A stretch of 64,000 nucleotides of DNA from Austwickia sp. TVS 96-490-7B. Its GTDB lineage: Bacteria > Actinomycetota > Actinomycetes > Actinomycetales > Dermatophilaceae. Positions within the stretch are counted from its first letter, which is position 1; every line of letters starts with the position of its first letter. Shown piece after piece: positions 27,220 to 36,259 of this stretch. The stretch is from NCBI RefSeq assembly GCF_019331795.1, contig NZ_JAHPZL010000003.1, positions 491,877-555,876 of the forward strand, in the 5' to 3' direction. Below the pieces are notes generated by a model. That model ran no database searches. It saw nothing but the letters and a program-made list of their open reading frames with translations, and had not been told where the DNA came from. The position numbers were made by a program, and so were the translations under genes.

Positions 27220-29616
27220 TCAGTTCGACGATACGCGTCCAGAGCTCCGCCGCTCGAGATACCACACCATCTCGCACGAAGCGATGCCGATGAGGACGGC
27301 CACGGCAGCGGCGCCCAGAGCACTGACGCTCCCGATATCAAGCATCAGGAAGCGAGACAGCGGCGGGACGGTGAACATCACCACATAGGCCAAGGCACTC
27401 ATCCCGAGCAGCACAAACTTCCACGGACGGTCCGGTCGAGTGACGACCTTCAGGACCCACATCGCAATTCCAATGACCACGAGCAGCACGGCCGTGGAGA
27501 TCTGCTCCCGTGTGGCGTCATGCAGCTGAGAGCGCAGCACAGCGTAGGTGACGAAGGCGAGGACGCCGATGATGATGCCGGCCGGCGCGGACCGGGCCAA
27601 GGCACGACGGGCAAAGCCGGTGTGCGCACGGTCGGCATTGGGCGCCAACGACAGGATGAACGCCGGAATACCGATGGTGAACCACGCGGTGATCGTGACG
27701 TGCAGCGGCACGAAGGGGAAAGGCATCCCGAAGAGCCCCACCAGCAAGGCCAGCACACATGAGTAGAACGTTTTGGTGAGGAAGAGAGCAGCGACCCGTT
27801 CGATGTTGCCGATGACCCGGCGACCTTCTGCGACGACTTTCGGCAGAGTCGCGAATCTGTCGTCGAGCAATACGATCTGAGCTGCGGAGCGGCTCGCGGC
27901 CGACCCTGAGCCCATCGCCACCCCCACGTCCGAATCCTTCAACGCCAGGACGTCGTTGACGCCATCGCCTGTCATCGCCACGACATGTCCTCGCGACTGA
28001 AGTGCGCCTACCATCGCCCGCTTCTGTTGCGGGGTGACGCGGCCGAACACCGCGTGACCCTGCAGGACATCAGCGAGGCGGTCCTGGTCCTGCGGGAGGG
28101 TGCGGGCATCCACAGCGTCAGCGACGGACCTGGTCTCACCAATACCCACTGATTGAGCGACAGCGGCGACAGCAGCGGCATTGTCGCCCGAGATGACCTT
28201 GACATCGACGCCCTGGTCGTCGAAATAAGCGACGGTCTCCGCAGCGTCAGCGCGGACCTGTTGCGCCAGCACCACGAGCGCCAGCGGTCGAGGCTGCCCC
28301 AATCGGGTCGGGTCGTCCACGCTGCCATCAGCCTCGCTCAGCAAGACAACTCGGCGGCCGGTGGATCCGATCTCTTCGGCTTGCATCGCGATCGGTGATC
28401 CCGGCTCAGCCAAGACATCGGGGGCGCCCAGGAGCAGGCTGGTGGGACGCCCTGGCGCAGCGGCGAAAGTAGCTCCGGACCATTTGGTCGACGACGCAAA
28501 CGGGGCACTCGCGGTGGTTGGCCACGGGTCGGTGGGGACCCCGACGTGGGCGACGATCGCAGCCATCGTGGCGTTGGGGTAACGGTCAGTGGCGCCGAAC
28601 TGGGCGAGAAGCTCTTCCATCCGGCTTCGGTCGAACCCTGCGACGACGGGGATGACGTCGTCCAGCTGCATCCCGCCTTCGGTGAGGGTGCCGGTCTTGT
28701 CGACGCACACCACGTCCACCCGAGCCAACCCTTCGATGGCCGGCAGCTCCTGCACCAGGCAGCCATGCCGACCGAGCCGGACGACTCCGACGGCGAAGGC
28801 CACCGAGGTCATCAGGACTAGGCCTTCTGGGACCATCGGCACCAGCGCAGCGACCAAACCGAGCAGGGCGCTGTCCCGGTCGGCGTGAACGTGGTTCAGC
28901 TGCACCCAGACTGTCATCAGACCGACCGGGATCAACAGGTAGGTGACATAGCGCAGGATCTGGTCGATACCGCCACGTAGCTCTGAATCGACCAGGGTGT
29001 AGCGGCTGGCTTCCTCAGCGAGTTGAGCGGCGTACGCCTCCGACCCGACCTTGGTGGCCCGGTAGGCGCCAGCACCGGCCACCACGAAACTGCCGGAGAG
29101 CACCGGGTCGCCCACGGTTTTACCGATCGGGTCGGACTCCCCCGTCAGCAGGGATTCGTCGATGTCGAGGTGGTCGGCCTCGATGATTTCGCCGTCGACG
29201 ACAACCTGGTCGCCGGGGCGAAGTTCGATGATGTCGTCGACGACAATCTGATTGCGGTCCAGGTCACTGGCCTGACCGTCTCGTCGGACGATGGGTCGGG
29301 CCTGGCCGACCACGGCCAGTGAGTCGAGGGTCTTCTTGGCCCGCAATTCCTGGATGATGCCGATGACGCTGTTGGCGATGATCAGCGCGGCGAAGAGCCC
29401 GTTTTTGAAGGAACCAGTGATCACCACAATGCCGAAGAGGACGGCGAGGATAGCGTTGATTCGGGTGAACACGTTGGCGCGGACGATGTCGCCAACGGTC
29501 CGTCCGGACCGGGGCGGCAGGTCGTTGACCTGGCCTGCCGCGACGCGTTGGGCCACTTCGGCAACGGTCAGCCCTGGGGCTGCTCGATGTCGCTCCTCGG
29601 TCACATGATCCGTCAC
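27220..29616 (-). CDS. CtpE-like cation-transporting P-type ATPase
   Basis: This 798-residue pump contains the actuator motif LLTGES (about residues 156-161), the membrane motif PMVPEGL at 260-266 and the phosphorylation site DKTGTLTEGG with Asp306. The hinge TGDGVNDVLALKDSDVGVAMG comes later. Six C-terminal helices end the chain. The PMVPEGL motif and the surrounding sequence resemble mycobacterial CtpE, a calcium-uptake ATPase, rather than heavy-metal pumps, and there is no N-terminal CXXC domain. The likely substrate is therefore calcium or another divalent ion; this is by analogy. It starts with GTG, 113 bases after hpt. Confidence 0.85.
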   Translation of the reverse strand: MTDHVTEERHRAAPGLTVAEVAQRVAAGQVNDLPPRSGRTVGDIVRANVFTRINAILAVLFGIVVITGSFKNGLFAALIIANSVIGIIQELRAKKTLDSLAVVGQARPIVRRDGQASDLDRNQIVVDDIIELRPGDQVVVDGEIIEADHLDIDESLLTGESDPIGKTVGDPVLSGSFVVAGAGAYRATKVGSEAYAAQLAEEASRYTLVDSELRGGIDQILRYVTYLLIPVGLMTVWVQLNHVHADRDSALLGLVAALVPMVPEGLVLMTSVAFAVGVVRLGRHGCLVQELPAIEGLARVDVVCVDKTGTLTEGGMQLDDVIPVVAGFDRSRMEELLAQFGATDRYPNATMAAIVAHVGVPTDPWPTTASAPFASSTKWSGATFAAAPGRPTSLLLGAPDVLAEPGSPIAMQAEEIGSTGRRVVLLSEADGSVDDPTRLGQPRPLALVVLAQQVRADAAETVAYFDDQGVDVKVISGDNAAAVAAVAQSVGIGETRSVADAVDARTLPQDQDRLADVLQGHAVFGRVTPQQKRAMVGALQSRGHVVAMTGDGVNDVLALKDSDVGVAMGSGSAASRSAAQIVLLDDRFATLPKVVAEGRRVIGNIERVAALFLTKTFYSCVLALLVGLFGMPFPFVPLHVTITAWFTIGIPAFILSLAPNADRAHTGFARRALARSAPAGIIIGVLAFVTYAVLRSQLHDATREQISTAVLLVVIGIAMWVLKVVTRPDRPWKFVLLGMSALAYVVMFTVPPLSRFLMLDIGSVSALGAAAVAVLIGIASCEMVWYLERRSSGRVSSN

Positions 29617-29729
29617 TGCCGCGCCTCTCTGCCTCGAGCATCTCCGGCAGTTTCACGTTCGACGCTGTGCTGAGGTTCCCTGGCGGGAGGGCCGCCCCGA
29701 TCCTGGTCAGCCCTCCCTGTCAGCGATGG

Positions 29730-30281
29730 TCAGGCGTAAACGTGCGGCGCCAACGTGCCCACGCACCGCAGGTTGCGGTACTGCTCGGCGTAGTCCAGGC
29801 CGTAGCCGACAACGAACTCGTTGGGGATGTCGAATCCGACGTATTTCACGTCGACCTCGACCTTGGCTGCCTCGGGTTTGCGCAGCAGGGTGCAGATCTC
29901 CACGGAGGCAGCATTGCGGGAGGCCAGGTTTGCTTGGATCCAGGACAGGGTCAGCCCGGAGTCCACGATGTCCTCAACGATCAGGACGTGCTTGCCGGTG
30001 ATGTCAGTGTCGAGGTCTTTCAGGATCCGCACCACCCCGGAGGATTTGGTGCCTGACCCGTAGGAGCTGACAGCCATCCAGTCCATCGGTGCGGTGCCTG
30101 GCAGGGCCCGCATCAGGTCAGACATGACCAGAACGGCACCTTTGAGCACCCCTACGAGGAGAAGGTCCTTGCCTTCATAGTCGGCCCAGATCTGGCTGGC
30201 CAGCTCGTCGAGCCGCTCCAGGATCTGTTCCTCGCTGATGAGGACCTTCTCCAGGTCCCGTCCCATGTGCTCGGCGTCCAC
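29730..30281 (-). CDS. hpt: Hypoxanthine-guanine phosphoribosyltransferase
   Basis: This 183-residue type I phosphoribosyltransferase has the PRPP loop [15 protein letters not shown] (around residue 105) and the N-terminal [18 protein letters not shown] segment. It salvages hypoxanthine and guanine to IMP and GMP. The GTG start at 30281 follows the tilS stop without a gap and has a GAGGAG site seven bases upstream. In actinobacteria the tilS-hpt-ftsH order is very common, and the same order is seen here except that the P-type ATPase gene sits between hpt and ftsH. Confidence 0.95.
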   Translation of the reverse strand: MDAEHMGRDLEKVLISEEQILERLDELASQIWADYEGKDLLLVGVLKGAVLVMSDLMRALPGTAPMDWMAVSSYGSGTKSSGVVRILKDLDTDITGKHVLIVEDIVDSGLTLSWIQANLASRNAASVEICTLLRKPEAAKVEVDVKYVGFDIPNEFVVGYGLDYAEQYRNLRCVGTLAPHVYA

Positions 30282-31301
30282 TCACGTCTCCTCATGCGAT
30301 GCTGTGCGGCGGTCCGTCGTCCATTCTCGCCCCTGTTGGTCACAGATGTGTACGGCGCCGCCGCTGCGCAGGATGCGATCCCCCCCGGGGAGATTGATCG
30401 GTCCTTGTCCGTGCCAGTTGGTGAGCAGCGCGTCGAGGGCAGCGATATGCGTGGCGGTAGGGGCGCCTGCACCGATTTCTCGGGCGAGGAGGCGCCACAA
30501 TCGTCCCCGCACGGCGGGGGGGTGTTGGAGCAGCTCACCGACCGGCCATGGGGGGGCTGCGGGGAGTGCTGCGCGGGCTTGTGCTGCCCAGTCGTCGAGG
30601 GCGTCGGCATCCTGTCGGGCTAGGTCAGCGCTGCGCGCTAAGGCCGCGGTCAGCCCTGGACCTAAGTCGGATTCGAGATCGGCCAAGGCGCGTCTGGCTC
30701 GGTTGCGCAGAAACCTCGGGTCTTGGTTGGTGGGGTCTTGCCAATAGTCCAGCCCGGCGGCGTCGCAGGCTGCGACAGTCGTCTCTCGGGACAGCGCCAG
30801 CAGGGGACGTTCGTACGGCGGTCGTCGTCGTGCCATCCCGGCGAGGGTGCGGGTGCCGGATCCGCGAGCCAACCCCAGAAGGACCTGTTCGGCTTGGTCG
30901 TCCCGGGTATGTCCGAGCCAGATGCGATCAGCGCCGAACTCCGCCGCGGCGTTGGCCAGGACGTCGTATCGGGCCTGACGGGCTCGCGCTTCCGGGCCAC
31001 CGGAACCAGTGGCCGCGACCTGGGCCCGGCGCACCTGCACCGGGTCCAAACCCAGCTGACAGCACTGCTCAGCAGCGTGGTCAGCGACGGCCGCGGAGCG
31101 GGGTTGTAGACCATGGTCGACGATGATTGCGCCGACCTCCACCTGATGACGGGGACCTTCAAATGCGGCGGCAGCAGCTAAAGCGAGAGAGTCGGCGCCG
31201 CCGCTGCAGGCGATGAGGATGCGGCTGCCGTCGGCGAGGGCGGTGAGATGGTCCCGGACGGCACAGCGGGTCGCCGCGATGGCGGGATCGGGTCCGGTCA
31301 T
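30282..31301 (-). CDS. tilS: tRNA(Ile)-lysidine synthetase
   Basis: Starting at the ATG at 31301 gives 339 residues; earlier starts would run into the metalloprotease gene and add non-family sequence. The PP-loop ATP-binding motif is ACSGGADSLALA (SGGADS at 33-38). The tilS segments VDHGLQPRSAAVADHAAEQC and LGHTRDDQAEQVLLGLARGSG follow. It attaches lysine to C34 of the tRNA(Ile) CAU anticodon, which changes decoding to AUA and is essential. The stop directly abuts hpt. Confidence 0.93.
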   Translation of the reverse strand: MTGPDPAIAATRCAVRDHLTALADGSRILIACSGGADSLALAAAAAFEGPRHQVEVGAIIVDHGLQPRSAAVADHAAEQCCQLGLDPVQVRRAQVAATGSGGPEARARQARYDVLANAAAEFGADRIWLGHTRDDQAEQVLLGLARGSGTRTLAGMARRRPPYERPLLALSRETTVAACDAAGLDYWQDPTNQDPRFLRNRARRALADLESDLGPGLTAALARSADLARQDADALDDWAAQARAALPAAPPWPVGELLQHPPAVRGRLWRLLAREIGAGAPTATHIAALDALLTNWHGQGPINLPGGDRILRSGGAVHICDQQGREWTTDRRTASHEET

Positions 31302-31323
31302 GGTGGGGCGCTCGTCCTCGTCG

Positions 31324-32418
31324 TCAGCCGTGGATACGGCGGATCCACAGCTGTGGGGCAGCGATTTCTTGGGGGGTGGGCAGATGCTGTGGGTCGGTCC
31401 ACACCGCGTTGAAGTCATCGATACCGACGCTGGAGATGACCTGGCGCACAAAGTCGGCTCCGTCTCGATATTGGGCCATTTTGGCCTCCAACCCCACGAG
31501 CCGCCGCCACCACAGGTCCAGCCCGGTGATGCTGTGGCGTCGCTGGTCAAATCGGGATCTGATCTGGGCGACGCTGGGCACCACGGCTGGTCCCACCTCG
31601 TCCATGATCACGTCCGCATGTCCTTCGAGGAGGGCCATCACCGCTCGGAGGCGGTCCACTGCGTCGCGTTGTCCGGGGCTCATCATCAGCTCTGCGACCC
31701 CAGCGCTATCGGCACGTCGGACGTGGTCGAGTCCAGCAACCAGGGCGCTGAGTCGCTCCCGCATGTGCCGACCATGCGGGAGAAGATCCACCGCGATCTG
31801 GCGGGTTTGCTGGACGAGATGCTCGCGCAGCCAAGGCACTGCGGTGAACTGCACCCGGTGGGTTTCTTCGTGCAGACAGACCCACTGCCGGAAATCGGTG
31901 GGTTTCAAGTCGAGTTGGCGCTCGACTTGAACGATATTGGGCGCGACCAGTAAGAGCTGACCCGGCCGATCGGTGCCATAGGCCAGGTCGTATTGGCCGA
32001 GGACCCGGGTGGCCAAGATCGACATCAAGACAGCGACCTCACTCCCGGTCGCCGAACTGCCCACGACTCGAGTCACTCGGTGCGGGGCGGCTCGGCCATT
32101 CCGGCGTACCGCTTCATCGACTACCGGATCCAACAGGACCCGAAACGAATCAATGTTGATCTGCGCCCAGGTAGCCCGGTCCACGACCAATGCCGGGCTG
32201 CCCTCGTCGGAGCAGGCTAGCCGGGTGGCGTCGGCAACAGGTTGGCTGGCTCGACGGGAGGCATCACGCAGACCTGCGACAACGTCCCGAGCCTCGGCGG
32301 GGCGTAGTCGCGGCCCGGCCGGAGTCAACGCCCGCGCCCCGGCCGCGGCCAACGACCAGTCGACCCAGCAGGTCAGGTCAGTGTCTTGATCGCACCGTGA
32401 CACGGGCTGATCGCTCAT
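31324..32418 (-). CDS. Zinc-dependent metalloprotease of the DUF2342 / F420-biosynthesis-associated family
   Basis: The ATG at 32418 is preferred because an AAGGA site lies about nine bases upstream; an ATG nine bases further out has no spacing. The protein has 364 residues with a zinc-binding HEETH motif in VCLHEETHRVQF. The family is restricted to actinobacteria and is usually encoded between dacB and tilS, as here. It is annotated as coenzyme F420 biosynthesis associated, but no direct catalytic role in that pathway is established. The metalloprotease label rests on the motif alone. It lies 22 bases from tilS. Confidence 0.82.
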   Translation of the reverse strand: MSDQPVSRCDQDTDLTCWVDWSLAAAGARALTPAGPRLRPAEARDVVAGLRDASRRASQPVADATRLACSDEGSPALVVDRATWAQINIDSFRVLLDPVVDEAVRRNGRAAPHRVTRVVGSSATGSEVAVLMSILATRVLGQYDLAYGTDRPGQLLLVAPNIVQVERQLDLKPTDFRQWVCLHEETHRVQFTAVPWLREHLVQQTRQIAVDLLPHGRHMRERLSALVAGLDHVRRADSAGVAELMMSPGQRDAVDRLRAVMALLEGHADVIMDEVGPAVVPSVAQIRSRFDQRRHSITGLDLWWRRLVGLEAKMAQYRDGADFVRQVISSVGIDDFNAVWTDPQHLPTPQEIAAPQLWIRRIHG

Positions 32419-32490
32419 GTGGTGCATCCTTCCCTATGCCAGCGGGGGCATCCCCACGGCATCATGATGGCCTGCGCCCACCGGTCCAGG

Positions 32491-33957
32491 TCAGCGACAG
32501 CCGCAGTCAGCTAGTGCTGCAGCGATGCGGTCCAGTGCCGCCCGTGCCTCTTGAGTGCCGCTGGCTGGGACCTTGTCCGCAAGAGTCGCAAAGACAAGCA
32601 GTCGGCCATCGGCGTCCACGACGGTCCCCGCCAGCGAGGAGACCCCCGTGAGGGTGCCGGTTTTGGCGCGGACCAGTCCGACGCCGTTGCGGCTCTCCGG
32701 CCCAGCGAATCGGGCAGCCAAGGTGCCAGTCAGCCCAGCGACCGGCAGTCCAGCGATCACTCGGGACAGTTCCGGGGAGGCTCCGGTGGTGCCGCGAGCC
32801 ACCGTCGCAGCCATGGTGGCTGCGGTGGCAGTCGTCCCGGCGGCCAACCCTGAGGCATCCACCACCCGCAACCCTTCAGCGGGCAGACCCAACTCGCCCA
32901 TCCGACGGGTGATCCACTCAGCCACCGCAGAGAAAGTCGGCGAAACCCCTGCTTTGACCGCACCAATCCGTGCGAGCGCCGCGGTGAGGGTGTTATCGGA
33001 TTCGGTCAGAGCGAGGGCGAGTTGCTCGGTGACTGGCGCGGAGCGCACCAGCCCAAGTTGCTCGGCGTCGGTGGCGGCAGCGGTGCGGGTAATCGGTCCG
33101 GTGACGGTGATGCCCCGGTTAGTCAGAGCGGCCTTCAGCGCGGTGGCTGTCGCCAGGGTCGGGTCGGCAGGTCCGGCGGGCCCGCCTTCTCGGGGCCGAT
33201 AGGTGGTCAAGTTCAACGGGGTGACCGCGCCGGCGTATCCGGATCGGACGTCGCCAGGGTCCCAACTCGGGTCAATGCGCGGACCCGCCAGGGATCCTTC
33301 GTCCACCGCGAGGGTGACCGGTGTCTGTTGACCGTCCGGAGTGGACCGCAGAGTCTGGGCGACCTGGTCTGCTAGGTCGGCGAGCCCAGCTCGTCCGGCG
33401 ATTTTGTCCGGCGATCCCGCTCCGGGCGCCAGCAGCGTGTCACCGCCTGCGACGAGGACAATCTGGTGGGGGGCGCGTCCGCGGACGACGCGGGTGTCTA
33501 GGGTCGTCCCGGCCGGAACGACGGAGGTCACCGCGGCGGCGGTGATCAGTTTTGTCGCGGACGCCGGAGTGAGTGGGACGGTGCCGCGGTCGGCGTACAC
33601 GGTGCTGCCGTTGCTGCCGTCGACGACGACGACACCGACGCGTCCGCCCAATGCAGGGTCACGCAGTAGCGGGGCTAGTCGGGCACCGATCCCTTGGGCG
33701 GTTGGTGCGGGGGCTTGAGGTGATCGGGCCGGAAGCGGCAGCGCTGCTGGATCGACGGGGTGCAACCGGTCCGGGCCGCCTTGGCCGAGGCTGTACCCGG
33801 AGGGGGGGGTCACTTTGGTGCCGGTCCGGGCATCTGCCGGGGATTCCGCGGACAATTTTTCCGCGGGTCGGTCCGCACGAACCGACGTGCTCGTCCCGAT
33901 CCCGGCGCCCAGGACGACGACGCACGCCATACCTGCCGCCCATCGCGCCTTGCCCAC
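32491..33957 (-). CDS. dacB: D-alanyl-D-alanine carboxypeptidase/endopeptidase (PBP4, family S13)
   Basis: The 488-residue protein has an N-terminal signal or anchor helix (about residues 6-22) and a Pro-rich linker to about residue 90. The S13 penicillin-binding fold follows. All three active-site motifs are visible: SATK with Ser133, SDN in ALTESDNTLTAAL and KTG in RAKTGTLTG. It trims or cleaves peptide cross-links of peptidoglycan outside the cell. It is divergent from ppa and is the first gene of the dacB-metalloprotease-tilS-hpt run. The C-terminal residues (LADCGCR) carry two cysteines of unknown use. Confidence 0.93.
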   Translation of the reverse strand: MGKARWAAGMACVVVLGAGIGTSTSVRADRPAEKLSAESPADARTGTKVTPPSGYSLGQGGPDRLHPVDPAALPLPARSPQAPAPTAQGIGARLAPLLRDPALGGRVGVVVVDGSNGSTVYADRGTVPLTPASATKLITAAAVTSVVPAGTTLDTRVVRGRAPHQIVLVAGGDTLLAPGAGSPDKIAGRAGLADLADQVAQTLRSTPDGQQTPVTLAVDEGSLAGPRIDPSWDPGDVRSGYAGAVTPLNLTTYRPREGGPAGPADPTLATATALKAALTNRGITVTGPITRTAAATDAEQLGLVRSAPVTEQLALALTESDNTLTAALARIGAVKAGVSPTFSAVAEWITRRMGELGLPAEGLRVVDASGLAAGTTATAATMAATVARGTTGASPELSRVIAGLPVAGLTGTLAARFAGPESRNGVGLVRAKTGTLTGVSSLAGTVVDADGRLLVFATLADKVPASGTQEARAALDRIAAALADCGCR

Positions 33958-34099
33958 TGCAACCGTCCTTCGATCGTGTCCGAACGGTCACGACACGCCT
34001 CGGGGCGCACCGTGAGCCGGAATGCGACAGACTTGGCCCTGACCGTACCGCCGCTGACCGCGAGCGTACGACATCTGCCGAGTGACGAAGGGGACACCT

Positions 34100-34684
34100 A
34101 TGACGGGCGACATCGAGCTGCACACCGACGAACAGGACGGCGTATCCGAGGCGGAGGCGCCGATGTTCTTCGACGTGACGGTGGAGATCCCCAAAGGGCA
34201 GCGCAACAAGTACGAAATTGACCACGCGACCGGGCGGATCCGGTTGGACCGGATGCTGTTCACCTCCACCCAGTATCCCAGCGATTACGGGTACATCGAA
34301 GACACCTTGGGTGAGGACGGCGACCCGCTGGACGCCCTCGTGCTGTTGGACTCCCCGACCTTCCCCGGGGTGGTCATCAACTGCCGGGCGATCGGGATGT
34401 TCCATATGCGGGATGAGTCCGGTGGTGACGACAAGATCCTGTGTGTGCCCGCCCGGGACCCGCGGGTCGGTCACATCCAAAACCTTGACGATGTCAACGA
34501 ATTCGACCGGCTGGAAATCCAGCACTTCTTCGAGACCTACAAGGACCTGGAGCCGGGTAAGTCAGTGGAAGGGGCGCACTGGGCAGACCGGGCGACCGCA
34601 GAGCGAGTCATCCGGGAAGCCATTGAGCGGGCCAAGGACAACGGCATGACCACCAACCGCTGGCCCAACCCGCACATGCACTGA
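34100..34684 (+). CDS. ppa: Inorganic pyrophosphatase
   Basis: The ATG at 34100, behind GAAGGGG, gives 194 residues; a GTG 18 bases upstream is less likely. The family I signature [22 protein letters not shown] contains the metal-binding aspartates. [23 protein letters not shown] is the conserved substrate-binding start. It hydrolyses pyrophosphate from biosynthesis in the cytoplasm. The N-terminus carries about 20 extra acidic residues before the core. It is monocistronic, ended by the strong hairpin at 34716-34760. Confidence 0.95.
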   Translation: MTGDIELHTDEQDGVSEAEAPMFFDVTVEIPKGQRNKYEIDHATGRIRLDRMLFTSTQYPSDYGYIEDTLGEDGDPLDALVLLDSPTFPGVVINCRAIGMFHMRDESGGDDKILCVPARDPRVGHIQNLDDVNEFDRLEIQHFFETYKDLEPGKSVEGAHWADRATAERVIREAIERAKDNGMTTNRWPNPHMH

Positions 34685-34715
34685 TCGGCCGCTTTCCCCC
34701 GAGACCTGGGGATGC

Positions 34716-34760
34716 GATAGCGGTGGGGCGACCTGATCTCAGGTCGCCCCCACCGCTATC
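34716..34760. terminator. Bidirectional terminator between ppa and the NlpC/P60 gene
   Basis: gatagcggtggg-gcgacct at 34716-34734 and aggtcgc-ccccaccgctatc at 34741-34760 form a stem of about 19 base pairs with one bulge and a six-base loop. It sits between convergent genes. Confidence 0.85.
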
Positions 34761-34776
34761 CGCGCGTCTTCGGTGT

Positions 34777-36012
34777 TCAGATCACCCGGCCGGCATACGG
34801 GACCAGATCGCCCCAGTAAATCGACTGGATTTGGATGGGCTCGTTGAAGGTGGGGGCAGCGATCATCCTCCCGCCGCCGATATACAGACCCACATGGTGG
34901 ATGTCCCCGCCAATCTGGCCATAGAAGATCAGATCGCCCGGTTGCGCCTGATTCAAGGGGACATGTTTGGTCTGGGCCCACTGGTTGTTGGTCTGGTGAA
35001 TGAGGCTGACGCCCGCGCTCGCCCACGCCATCTTCGTCAGCCCGGAGCAGTCATACCCGACCGGTCCTTCACCACCCCAGTGATAGGGCTTGCCGAGTTG
35101 CGCACGGGCATACGCGATAGCGGCTGCCGCCCCGCTGCCATTGACCGCGGGCACCGAGCCATCGATGGGATTCTCGTCGGCGGCTCGGGCTGCCGCTTCT
35201 CTCGCGGCAGCTTCGAGGAGGGCTGTCCGGCGTTGCTCTTCGATTTCCGTGCTGGTACGTCGGACCTCGGCGAGGATCGCCAAGAGTGCTTTCTGCCGCT
35301 CCACGATCCGATTGCGTTCGGTAACGGCGTCCCGCAGCTCAGCCCGGGCGGCGTCTGCGGTGTCCTTAGCTTGGCGGGCCGCAGCTTCCTGTTGAATCTT
35401 GGCTGTTGCGGCGGCACGGCTGGCAGTCGCAGCCCGTTCAGAGGCTTTATTCGCATCCCCGAGCACCGTGTTGCGGTAGGAACTCAGCACATCCAGACCC
35501 GCAGCTCGGTCAGCCACTTTTGTCGTCCCTTTGGGATCGATCAGGACCTCTAGTCCGTCCAACGAGCCACCATTCATCCAGACCTGAGCGGCTAGGGAAT
35601 CTACGTGGCGTTTGGCAACTCCCGCTTCCTCAGCAGCGCGATCTGCTTGTTTCTGCGCCTCTTCCGCGGCCTGAACTCGCTGATCCAGCTCAATCTTGGC
35701 GGCGTTGGCTTTCTCCGCCGCAATGCCGGCTTTGCGGGAACGTTCTTGAAGATTGGCGGTGGCAGCGTCCAGAGCAGCGTTGATGTCAGCGACGTTGCGG
35801 GACGTGAGAGCGACCTTGGCCTTAGCTTCAGCGACCTGCTCCTGGGAGGGCGCCCCGCCAAGATCTCCAGGGTCAGCATGAGCAAGGGGCGCCACGCCCA
35901 GGGCGCTCGCGCAGAGAAGTGTGGCCAGCAGTGAGAGGGTGCGACGGGGCCGTTTCATCGCAGGGGCTGCGACTGATACGGCCGAGGTGACTCGGTGCTG
36001 GTAGGGGGCCAT
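34777..36012 (-). CDS. Secreted NlpC/P60 peptidoglycan endopeptidase with coiled-coil N-terminus
   Basis: The ATG at 36012, six bases after GGAAGG, gives 411 residues. A signal peptide (about residues 19-46, ending PLAHADPGD) is followed by a long Ala/Glu/Arg-rich coiled coil (about 50-275). The catalytic C40 domain covers about 295-411, with Cys in YDCSGLTKMAW and His in HHVGLYIGGG. This layout matches RipA/CwlO-type D,L-endopeptidases, which cut stem peptides during cell separation and are autoinhibited or activated through the coiled coil. It is monocistronic and faces ppa across a shared terminator. Confidence 0.9.
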   Translation of the reverse strand: MAPYQHRVTSAVSVAAPAMKRPRRTLSLLATLLCASALGVAPLAHADPGDLGGAPSQEQVAEAKAKVALTSRNVADINAALDAATANLQERSRKAGIAAEKANAAKIELDQRVQAAEEAQKQADRAAEEAGVAKRHVDSLAAQVWMNGGSLDGLEVLIDPKGTTKVADRAAGLDVLSSYRNTVLGDANKASERAATASRAAATAKIQQEAAARQAKDTADAARAELRDAVTERNRIVERQKALLAILAEVRRTSTEIEEQRRTALLEAAAREAAARAADENPIDGSVPAVNGSGAAAAIAYARAQLGKPYHWGGEGPVGYDCSGLTKMAWASAGVSLIHQTNNQWAQTKHVPLNQAQPGDLIFYGQIGGDIHHVGLYIGGGRMIAAPTFNEPIQIQSIYWGDLVPYAGRVI

Positions 36013-36165
36013 GAAAGACCTTCCAACGGGGACGAAGGGCAGCGGCTGACGCATCAGGCCGACAGTGGGGCTCTGCGGCCAGAATGCCTGAGGCTCAAAC
36101 GAATAAGTCGCGTTATCCGTCCGTGATCTCAGGCACGCCCGGCGCAGCTGAGCCCAACGGTACCT

Positions 36166-36179
36166 ATTGAGCGCTCAAT
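36166..36179. promoter_or_regulatory. Perfect 14-base palindrome upstream of the NlpC/P60 gene
   Basis: attgagcgctcaat is an exact palindrome about 155 bases upstream of the NlpC/P60 start and about 80 bases past the end of the glycosidase gene. It has the symmetry and size of a protein-binding operator. No regulator can be named. Confidence 0.35.
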
Positions 36180-36259
36180 GGTGAGAGCCGACCTCCCCGA
36201 CCGGATTGCCGTCGTACCTCCACCCTCGACACCGCGCCAGCGACGCCCACCGCACTCGC

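Noticed and set aside
36013-36259. Possible ydaO-type (cyclic di-AMP) riboswitch before the NlpC/P60 gene
   Set aside because: Such riboswitches often precede cell-wall hydrolases in actinobacteria, but the conserved loop sequences could not be found here.
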